A stretch of 64,000 nt of DNA from positions 124,001 through 188,000 of the forward strand of contig JAQZBP010000005.1 of NCBI GenBank assembly GCA_029237815.1, in the 5' to 3' direction. Shown piece by piece: positions 57,595-64,000 of this stretch. The notes beneath the pieces were generated by a model. That model worked only from the letters and a program-made list of their open reading frames with translations, was not told where the DNA came from and did not search any database. The position numbers and the translations under genes were made by a program. Numbering within the stretch: the first letter of the stretch is position 1; each line of letters opens with the position of its first letter. Source of the stretch: Moraxellaceae bacterium. GTDB lineage: Bacteria > Pseudomonadota > Gammaproteobacteria > Pseudomonadales > Moraxellaceae.

Positions 57595-58349
57595 TGGGGG
57601 TCTGCATCTCCGCGATAGATATGGTGTTGGTCAATATAGTCCCGCACTGCGGGGGCGAGCCAGCGGCTTGTGTCCTGGCCGGCCCGAACGGCCGCGCGTA
57701 TGTGCCGGCTGGCAATCTCGAACGGCGGGGTACCGGCCAGCAGGACGTGGCCGGCCGGCGTGCCGGAAAGGGCGGCCGGATCCCGGGTCAGGCGGGGTGA
57801 CAGCCAGGCGCGGAGCGTCAGCTCCGGTGCTGCGAGCGAGTGTCCGGCCGCTGCCTGAGGTTCGTCAGGCGTGCCCGGTGGAGAGGCATCGCCATCGGCA
57901 GGTGCCGGCAGGCCAAGGCTGTCCGCGGGCGCCAGCCCGGCGGGCCAGGCGCTGCCGGGCCGGCTGACCACCAGCAGGTGGGCGAAGTCCGTAAGCGACT
58001 GCCACTCCCTCCAGCGGGGCAGCTCGAGGCAGCTGTCCAGGCCCAGGATGAACACCAGCGGCTCTTCGGGGCCGAGGCTGGCGCGCATCTGGTGCAGGGT
58101 GTCGATGGTGTAGGAGGGCGGCGGCCGGTCCAGCTCGGAGCGGTCGAGGACCAGGCCGGGGTGGCCGGCCAGGGCGCGCTCCAGCATGGCGACCCGGTGC
58201 ACGTCGGCCGTCACGCTGTCCTTCAGCGGGGAACGCGCGGCCGGGAGGAAGCGGATCTCGCGGAAGCCGAAGCGCGCCCGCAACTCCTCCGCCGTGGCCA
58301 CGTGGCCCAGGTGCACCGGATCGAAGGAGCCGCCGAACAGCCCTATCAC
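57591..58349 (-). CDS. nadD: Nicotinate-mononucleotide adenylyltransferase NadD
   Basis: Adenylates nicotinate mononucleotide in NAD synthesis. The nucleotide-binding [14 protein letters not shown] starts at residue 3, PPSYTIDTL is central and [14 protein letters not shown] holds the second ATP motif. The GTG at 58349 was chosen because it overlaps the proA stop as GTGA and starts [10 protein letters not shown]. The protein has 252 residues, longer than the usual 210-220, because of a Pro/Ala/Asp-rich insert at residues about 134-175 between the core strands. The insert is in frame and probably a surface loop. Confidence 0.94.
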   Translation of the reverse strand: MIGLFGGSFDPVHLGHVATAEELRARFGFREIRFLPAARSPLKDSVTADVHRVAMLERALAGHPGLVLDRSELDRPPPSYTIDTLHQMRASLGPEEPLVFILGLDSCLELPRWREWQSLTDFAHLLVVSRPGSAWPAGLAPADSLGLPAPADGDASPPGTPDEPQAAAGHSLAAPELTLRAWLSPRLTRDPAALSGTPAGHVLLAGTPPFEIASRHIRAAVRAGQDTSRWLAPAVRDYIDQHHIYRGDADPQ

Positions 58350-59614
58350 TGGCGGATATGCCCGTCGCCCAGCACCACCCACTTTTGCGAGGTCAGGCCT
58401 TCCAGTCCGACCGGGCCGCGTGCGTGGATCTTGTTGGTGGAGATGCCGATCTCGGCGCCCAGGCCGTACTCGAAGCCGTCCGCGAAGCGGGTGGAGGCGT
58501 TGACCATGACTGAGCTGGAATCGACCTCGTTAAGGAAGCGGCGGGCCTTGGTGACGCTTTCGGTGATGATGGAGTCGGTGTGATGCGAGCCGTAGCGGTT
58601 GATGTGGGCGATGGCCTCGTCCAGGCCGTCCACGACCTTGATGGCCAGCACCGGCGCCAGGTATTCCTCGGACCAGTCGGCCTCGGTGGCGGCCACGGCA
58701 TCGGGCACGAAGGCAAGGGTGCGCGCGCAGGCGCGCAGCTCGACGCCCTTCTCGCGGTAGAGCGGCACCAGCGCCTGGAGCGCGGCCTCGGCCATGGGCG
58801 CGTCCAGCAGCAGCGACTCCATGGCGTTGCAGACGCCGTAGCGGTGGGTCTTGGCGTTGAGGGCGATGGGCACGGCCTTGGCCAAGTCGGCTTCGCGCTC
58901 GATGAAGACGTGGCAGTTGCCGTCCAGGTGGTAGATCACGGGCACGCGCGCCTCGGTGCTGATGCGCTCGATCAGGCCCTTGCCGCCGCGGGGCACGATG
59001 ACGTCCACGAAGTCGGGCATGGTGATGAGTGCCGAGACCGCGGCGCGGTCGGTGGTTTCCACCACCTGCACCGCCTCGCGCGGCATGCCGGCGCTGGCCA
59101 GGCCGTCCTGGATGCAGGCGGCAATGGCGCGGTTGGAGTGGATGGCCTCGGAGCCGCCGCGCAGGATGGTGGCGTTGCCGGACTTCAGGCAGAGCGCGGC
59201 CGCTTCCAGCGTCACGTTGGGGCGGGACTCGTAGATGATGCCGATGACGCCCAGGGGCACGCGCATCTTGCCGACCTGGATGCCGCTGGGGCGATAGACC
59301 AGGTCGGTGATGGCGCCCACGGGGTCGGCCAGGTCCATGACCTGGCGCAGGCCTTCCAGCATGCCGGCGAAGGTCTTCTCGCCGATGGTCAGGCGGTCCA
59401 GCATGGCGGCGTCGAGGCCGTTGGCGCGGCCGGCGTCCACATCCCTGGCGTTGGCGGCCAGTACCGCCGGCTTCGCGGCCACGAGCGCGTCATGGATGGC
59501 GGCCAGTGCTCCATTCTTCTCGCGGGTGGTGGCGCGGGCAGTGGTGCGCGAGGCCGCGCGGGCGGCGCGACCCAGGGTCTGCATGTAGGTGGAGACGTCA
59601 AGCGGGCTGTTCAC
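58346..59614 (-). CDS. proA: Gamma-glutamyl phosphate reductase ProA
   Basis: Reduces gamma-glutamyl phosphate to glutamate semialdehyde in proline synthesis with NADPH. The GTG start at 59614 with a GAGG ribosome site gives 422 residues, close to the family length. The [12 protein letters not shown] segment, the catalytic cysteine in [13 protein letters not shown] and the C-terminal [19 protein letters not shown] are intact. It is the first gene of proA-nadD-rsfS-rlmH, the Pseudomonas order. Confidence 0.96.
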   Translation of the reverse strand: MNSPLDVSTYMQTLGRAARAASRTTARATTREKNGALAAIHDALVAAKPAVLAANARDVDAGRANGLDAAMLDRLTIGEKTFAGMLEGLRQVMDLADPVGAITDLVYRPSGIQVGKMRVPLGVIGIIYESRPNVTLEAAALCLKSGNATILRGGSEAIHSNRAIAACIQDGLASAGMPREAVQVVETTDRAAVSALITMPDFVDVIVPRGGKGLIERISTEARVPVIYHLDGNCHVFIEREADLAKAVPIALNAKTHRYGVCNAMESLLLDAPMAEAALQALVPLYREKGVELRACARTLAFVPDAVAATEADWSEEYLAPVLAIKVVDGLDEAIAHINRYGSHHTDSIITESVTKARRFLNEVDSSSVMVNASTRFADGFEYGLGAEIGISTNKIHARGPVGLEGLTSQKWVVLGDGHIRQ

Positions 59615-59903
59615 GGGAACCTCGAGGGAAATCCAGGCGGCGAAGTATAGCGGGATAGTCGCTGGCGCCCCACCGTTGCGCCGCCAGTCGCCCGAACTTC
59701 GCCAGTCGTCGCTCCCGGCCTTTCCGGTTACCCCCTTGGACTGAAAGGCCCGGTGGGCAGCCCGGAAACGGGGTGATAGCATCGACCTTCCATGCAATAA
59801 AAAAGCGTCGCCCACGCAGGTGGCGCAGCCGTCAGGGTAAGACCAACAACAAGAGGACCGCTGGACAGCGGCCACCCACGACGAAAAACAGGAAGAAGCC
59901 ATC

Positions 59904-61208
59904 ATGGCCGTAGCGTACGAGCAGTACAACCGCTCCTCCCTCAAGCAGTCGCCCAGGCAGGACTTCATCGGCAAATGGCGGGTTGATTACCTCGCCTTCA
60001 GCCAGCCCCAGAATGTCCACAAGACGCCGCTCCTCGTGCTGGGCGGTGCCTTCCAGAACTTCAATTCCTACAAGTACTGCGTCGAGCAGATCCTGAACGA
60101 GGTGCCCGTCATCCTCGTGGACCTGCCCTCGCTCGGCAACAATGACCAGCTCGCGCCCGAACTCGGCATGGAAGACCTGGCGGACCTGCTCTTCCAGTGG
60201 ACGCAGCATGCCGGCCTCGCCAAGGTGTCCCTGATGGGGCTGTCGCTGGGTTCCGTGGTCGCCTCCACCTATGCCTACAAACGCCCCGAGGTGACCGACA
60301 AGCTCATCGTCACCGGCATCGTGGTGCGCCCGCGCAAGTCCTGGCGCATGCTGCTGGAAGAGTCGGTCAAGGTGCTGGACGAGAAGCGCCTGGATGAATT
60401 CGGCCAGGCCGTGGTGCTCTATCTCGTGAACCACGCGCGCCTCAAGGAAACCGAGATCACCGACATCACGCGCAAGCTCTTCCACCGCCAGATGCGCGGT
60501 TTCCACGAGAACGAGCAGCAGCGCTACCGCATCAATGCCAGGCGCCTGCTCGAGGTGGAGTCCATCCTCGGCTATCCCACCTGCGACACGCTGGTGGCGA
60601 CCGGTGAGTACGACAGCTTCACGCTGCCCTATGAAAACGCCCTCTTCGCGGCCCGCTGCCCCAATGCGACCTTTGCCCTCATCAAGGGAGCCGACCACGT
60701 GGCGCAGCTGGAAAAGCGCGACGAGTCCGTCGCCATGTTCTCGGCCTTCCTGCGCGGCGACGACCTGCGCACGCTGCCGGGCATCGACGTGCTGACCCGC
60801 CACCAGTGCGAGGCCCTGGAGCGGCGCGGCGAACCACGCTTCGTGCCGGTCAATCCGCATGCCCGGGTGATCAGCTTCTCCCAGCTCGATGGCTCGCTCT
60901 CCATCGACATGAAGGTGCGCATCCGCGACATGAACTTCTTCGGCTGCGTGCTGGATTTCGACTACACCGACTCGCCACTCGAGAAGCATGCCCGCGACCT
61001 CGTGCTGTGCCCGGAAGGCACGGCGCTGCGCATCGAGATGCTGGTGTTCGAGCAGGACGGCAAGCACATGCGCTGCCTGTTCAAGCACGGCAGCTTCGAT
61101 GTGGCCGAGGAGCTCAAGGCGCTGCTCGACGACGAGCGTTTTTTCCGCCGCCCCGCTGAACAGGAAGTGGCTGGCGGGCAGCAGAAGGTCAGGACGATCT
61201 ACAGCTGA
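59904..61208 (+). CDS. RhlA-like alpha/beta hydrolase fused to a PilZ-like domain
   Basis: A 434-residue protein. Residues 40-285 are an alpha/beta hydrolase whose order of motifs resembles RhlA, the acyltransferase that makes rhamnolipid precursor. [15 protein letters not shown] comes first, then [12 protein letters not shown], the nucleophile S114 in MGLSLGS, D237 in ATGEYDSFT and H265 in GADHVAQLE. Residues 300-410 look like a PilZ domain, with RxxxR (R308-R312) followed by DMNFFG (residues 342-347) in place of DxSxxG. PilZ domains bind c-di-GMP, so the enzyme may be switched by it. The changed Ser may weaken binding. The substrate is unknown. A 289-base gap precedes it and a terminator follows. 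Confidence 0.72.
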   Translation: MAVAYEQYNRSSLKQSPRQDFIGKWRVDYLAFSQPQNVHKTPLLVLGGAFQNFNSYKYCVEQILNEVPVILVDLPSLGNNDQLAPELGMEDLADLLFQWTQHAGLAKVSLMGLSLGSVVASTYAYKRPEVTDKLIVTGIVVRPRKSWRMLLEESVKVLDEKRLDEFGQAVVLYLVNHARLKETEITDITRKLFHRQMRGFHENEQQRYRINARRLLEVESILGYPTCDTLVATGEYDSFTLPYENALFAARCPNATFALIKGADHVAQLEKRDESVAMFSAFLRGDDLRTLPGIDVLTRHQCEALERRGEPRFVPVNPHARVISFSQLDGSLSIDMKVRIRDMNFFGCVLDFDYTDSPLEKHARDLVLCPEGTALRIEMLVFEQDGKHMRCLFKHGSFDVAEELKALLDDERFFRRPAEQEVAGGQQKVRTIYS

Positions 61209-61232
61209 CGACCCGATCTCTCAGGCAGGACG

Positions 61233-61253
61233 GCCCGCGCAAGCGGGCTTTTC
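61233..61253 (+). terminator. Intrinsic terminator after the hydrolase-PilZ gene
   Basis: GCCCGC and GCGGGC arms with a 4-base loop, then TTTT and a second T-run. Confidence 0.85.
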
Positions 61254-61324
61254 TGCTTTTGTGACCCGGATTTTGCCTGTCGGCGTGTGCGTCGCTTATG
61301 CTCCGCACACACGGAGGTCCACCC

Positions 61325-61963
61325 ATGAAGTCCATCCCCATCGCCACCTACTCCCCAGACACGCTCGAGAACCTGCTGTCCGGCATCCCCTTCTGGAAGG
61401 ACATGATCTTCAACGATCCGGACCAGATGGACGTCCTGAAGCGCCATTCCAGCATCTACGAGCCGGCCGCCGGCGAGGTGGTGATCGAGAAGGGCGCGAC
61501 CGACAAGATCTTCTACTTCCTGCTCTCCGGGCAGCTCGTCGTCTACCCGGACGGCAAGAAGTCGCGCAAGGCGGTCAACTACCTGACCCCCGGTCAGGCC
61601 CTCGGCGTCCTGGCCCTGCTCTGCAATTCGCCCCGAACGGCGACGCTGGTGGCCGACCCCAAGTCCGGCCGCGTCCAGATGATCGGCACGGACTTCGCGC
61701 CCTTTGGGGAGCTTGCCGATTTCAGCAAGATCCACCTGGGCACCAAGCTCGCGCTCTGGCGCATGGTTACCCACAACACCCGCTGGAAGCTCAACGTCTA
61801 CCGCATGCAGACGCCTGACCATCCGCTGTCGCTGGCGCTGGCCAAGGTGGAGTCCTTCAGTGGCGAGAAAGGCACGGTGGAGGAACTGCAGAGCCTGGAT
61901 CGCCAGGTGCGCGCGCTCACCGAGCTCATGTCGAAATGGAACGAGGTGCTGACCAGCAGCTAG
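61325..61963 (+). CDS. Cyclic-nucleotide-binding-fold protein without DNA-binding domain
   Basis: A 212-residue soluble protein. Residues 25-125 are a cNMP-binding beta barrel (EPAAGEVVIEKGATDKIFYF, then LLSGQLVVYPDG). The phosphate-binding cassette reads ALGVLALLCNSPRTATLVA. The Arg is kept, but the glutamate that normally contacts the ribose is replaced by Val, so cAMP binding is doubtful. The C-terminal 70 residues are helical and end in a likely coiled coil (LQSLDRQVRALTELMSKWNEV). There is no helix-turn-helix, so it is not a CRP-type regulator. GGAGG lies eight bases before the ATG. Its end overlaps the convergent AraC gene by 4 bases. Confidence 0.78.
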   Translation: MKSIPIATYSPDTLENLLSGIPFWKDMIFNDPDQMDVLKRHSSIYEPAAGEVVIEKGATDKIFYFLLSGQLVVYPDGKKSRKAVNYLTPGQALGVLALLCNSPRTATLVADPKSGRVQMIGTDFAPFGELADFSKIHLGTKLALWRMVTHNTRWKLNVYRMQTPDHPLSLALAKVESFSGEKGTVEELQSLDRQVRALTELMSKWNEVLTSS

Positions 61964-63024
61964 GCCGGCGCGTCTCCGCCCTTGTGGCGTGACCTCCACT
62001 CACTGGGCGTCATGCCCGTCCAGCGCCGGAAGGCGTGGGTGAAGCTGGCCGGCTCGGCGAAGCCCATGCGGCCGGCGATCTCCTCGATACCCAGCTCCGA
62101 CATCCCCAGCAGGCGGCGTGCGTGGTTGAGGCGCACGCCGTCGAGCTCCGTCTGGAAGGTCGTGTCGGCCTGCTGCAGCTTGCGCTTCAGTGTGCGTGTC
62201 GACATGAAGAGGCGGGAGGCCACTGCCTCCAGCGCGGGATAGCCGTCGGCATCCGCCACCAGCAGCTCGCGTACCAGCACGCGGATATCGGTGCTGCCCT
62301 GGCGCTTGCGGGCCTGCCGTTCGCGCTCCAGCCGCTCCGTCATCAGTTGCGCCATCACCGGGTCGCCGGTCTGCAGGCGGCGCGTGAGTTGCGTGGCTGG
62401 AAAGCAGAGCTGGTTGGCGCCCATGCCGAAGCGGCAGGCGGGCAGGCGCTGCTCATAGGCCGCGAAGTACTCCGGCTCCGGGTAGTCGAACCACAGCTCC
62501 ACGTCGGTCCAGCTCGCGCCCATGATGATGTGCATTCCGCTCCACACGCTCACCAGCGCCATGTCGAAGGCGTAGCGCTGCAGCGCGGGCTCCACCGGCT
62601 CGTCCATGGTGATGTCGAGCACCGCGAAATCGTCCTCGACGCGCAGCGCGCCACGGTAGATCGGTACGAAGTCCTGGCTGAACTCGATGCCGAAGCGGAT
62701 GGCATCGCCCAGCGTCACCTGGCTCAGAAGGGCATAGGCAAGCAGGGCGTGCGTGGTGAGCCCGATGCGCAGGCCGATTTCGTAGCCGAGGCCGCCTTCG
62801 TTGCCGGAGAGCGCGATGCCGCGGCGCAACAGCGACTCGTGCTGGTTGATCGAGAGGCTGGCGCCATCGGTGGCCAGCAGTGACGCGGGGATGTCGAGTC
62901 CGGCGAGTGCCTGCTCCTGCGGAATGCCGCGCTCGGCCATCATCTGCAGGATGAGTCGGGCGAACTCGACGGGAACCGCCGGTGCGTTGCGATCGATGGG
63001 GGCGCGTGGAGTGCGTTGTGACAT
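61960..63024 (-). CDS. AraC-family transcription regulator (OruR-like)
   Basis: A 354-residue regulator with the same architecture as the one at 18248-19318. An N-terminal Arabinose_bd-type sensor (GGLGYEIGLRIGLTTHALLAYA) is followed by a C-terminal double helix-turn-helix (VASRLFMSTRTLKRKLQ, then GIEEIAGRMGFAEPASFTHAF and RRWTGMTPSEWR). Its likely target is the divergent membrane-protein gene that starts 163 bases away. The ligand is unknown. Confidence 0.9.
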   Translation of the reverse strand: MSQRTPRAPIDRNAPAVPVEFARLILQMMAERGIPQEQALAGLDIPASLLATDGASLSINQHESLLRRGIALSGNEGGLGYEIGLRIGLTTHALLAYALLSQVTLGDAIRFGIEFSQDFVPIYRGALRVEDDFAVLDITMDEPVEPALQRYAFDMALVSVWSGMHIIMGASWTDVELWFDYPEPEYFAAYEQRLPACRFGMGANQLCFPATQLTRRLQTGDPVMAQLMTERLERERQARKRQGSTDIRVLVRELLVADADGYPALEAVASRLFMSTRTLKRKLQQADTTFQTELDGVRLNHARRLLGMSELGIEEIAGRMGFAEPASFTHAFRRWTGMTPSEWRSRHKGGDAPA

Positions 63025-63186
63025 GGCCGGCGCGTCCGTGAATGCGGTGTTTCAAGGTTGGCCCATCATCACAACCGGCCTGGCCCGGGTCAATCTGCGG
63101 ACGGGTCGCGCGGCCAGCCTAGGATGACAAGGTCGCGCGCAGGGTTGCGCGCCGATCACAATGACAACTCCGCACTCGAGGTGACT

Positions 63187-64000
63187 ATGGTTCAGGTCGA
63201 CGTTTTCTGGGCTTACGGCTTCGGCGCCAGCCTGGCGGTGGCGGCGGGTTCACGCCTGCTCAAGGAGAAGAAGCCGCTGGAGAGCCGCTTCTTCGTGGTC
63301 ACGCTGCTTTTTCTCGCGCTCATATGGGCGCCGACGGGCATGCTCCTGTTGATGCGGCACCCGTCGTGGGAAACCATGCAGGTCGCCGCCGATTTCCGCA
63401 GCATGAACGAGTTCCTCGTGCTCGGCTTCGGCATCACCAACGTGACGTAGGGCGCGCTCGGCTTCTGGGTGGGCGCATTGCTGCTGCGGCGCGGCCAGTA
63501 CTACCTGGCCAACCTGAACTGGATGCTGGGCTACTTCGGCATGTTCTTCATCCTGGTTTACGGCTGGGATGGCCTTGGCTATGACCGCTTCTTCTACGAC
63601 CGCGACATGCTGGCCGGCTCGCCGGCGTGGACGCCCGGCGTCGGCACCGGCGACTCGCCGGAGACCTTTTTCGCCGCCGCCGTCGGTTTTCTCACCAGTG
63701 GCGTCGCCATGACGCTGTATCTCGATGGCGTGTACCTGCTGCCCCCTTTCATCGCCATCATGTACTTCTGGCACAGCGCCTCGCTGCGCGCGCATGGCAA
63801 TCCGGTGTCGTTCTGGGGCGACGGGCCGCTGTGGCTGCTGTCGTATCTCGCCGGCGTGTTCGGCGTGGCGCTGGGCGCGGCGATCTTCAGCGCGCTCGTT
63901 GTAAATGGCGTCGGCGCGCTGCTGGGGGTTGGCGACCATGTCGCGCGTGGCCTGGGCCAAGTGCCGGCGGCGACCGGCATGCATGTGCTGAGCTATGTCA
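63187..64000 (+). pseudogene. Membrane protein gene interrupted by an in-frame TAG, runs off the window
   Basis: The frame starts at an ATG with GAGGTG close upstream (MVQVDVFWAYGFGASLA) and shows a clear membrane protein: helices near residues 5-20, 35-55 and 75-100. Codon 88 (63448-63450) is TAG. The same frame then continues open for 183 codons to the window end with the same character (GALGFWVGALLLRRGQYYLA, several more helices, LYLDGVYLLPPFIAIMYFWH). No frame change occurs, so one point mutation or sequencing error explains it. If translation stops at the TAG, an 87-residue fragment is made. I do not recognise the family. Confidence 0.72.

Noticed and set aside
63448-63450. TAG read as pyrrolysine or another recoded residue
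   Set aside because: No pyrrolysine machinery is seen, the host looks like an ordinary gammaproteobacterium, and a single nonsense change or sequencing error is simpler.

Overview
The window reads as the chromosome of a high-GC gammaproteobacterium. Two runs of housekeeping genes match arrangements known from pseudomonads and relatives: pilQ-aroK-aroB-damX-gltB-gltD...hemE at the left, and proA-nadD-rsfS-rlmH-mrdA-rodA-mltB-rlpA...dacC-ybeD...lipB...lipA, all on the minus strand, from about 59.6 kb down to 28.9 kb. Two AraC regulators with a non-arabinose sensor domain, many lipoproteins and a haem-oxygenase-fold enzyme fit an environmental gammaproteobacterium (Nevskiales/Solimonadaceae-like is a guess). 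No rRNA, tRNA, insertion sequence, phage gene or CRISPR array was seen.

Layout. 0-10 kb: type IV pilus secretin (cut by the window edge), shikimate pathway, a SPOR protein and glutamate synthase. 10-22 kb: mixed single genes (lipoprotein hydrolase, TauE/SafE exporter, hemE, phhB, methyltransferase, Uup, SlyX, DUF4442, AraC, YajQ, MBL hydrolase, a diiron-oxidase-like protein). 22-28 kb: a membrane GGDEF protein, a DUF4403 lipoprotein, a PilH-like receiver and a PA2779/PA2778-type pair. 28-39 kb: the lipA/lipB/ybeD/dacC end of the conserved envelope cluster, interrupted by sthA, ybaL, ltrA, DUF2784 and a large lipoprotein. 39.5-51.3 kb: a compact block with two tandem TRL lipoproteins and a complete nitrate/nitrite assimilation system, bounded by outward-facing terminators. 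51.4-59.6 kb: the rest of the envelope cluster. 59.9-64 kb: an RhlA-like hydrolase fused to a PilZ-like domain, a cyclic-nucleotide-binding-fold protein, an AraC regulator and a membrane protein gene split by an in-frame amber codon.

How the genes work together. Nitrate enters through an MFS transporter, is reduced by a molybdopterin reductase (probably fed by a NirB-like flavoprotein), nitrite is reduced by NirBD, and the ammonium can be captured by GltBD in the same window. Three near-consensus sigma-54 promoters were found by eye. Two lie in a perfect 20-bp inverted repeat between the divergent transporter and reductase genes, and one lies ahead of a structured 213-nt leader of nirB, which suggests NtrC-type nitrogen control plus possible leader antitermination. 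A PP2C phosphatase-kinase fusion sits downstream of the transporter. A second theme is c-di-GMP: a GGDEF protein, YajQ, a PilZ fusion and type IV pilus parts.

All functional calls rest on reading translated sequence and remembered family features. No database search was run.
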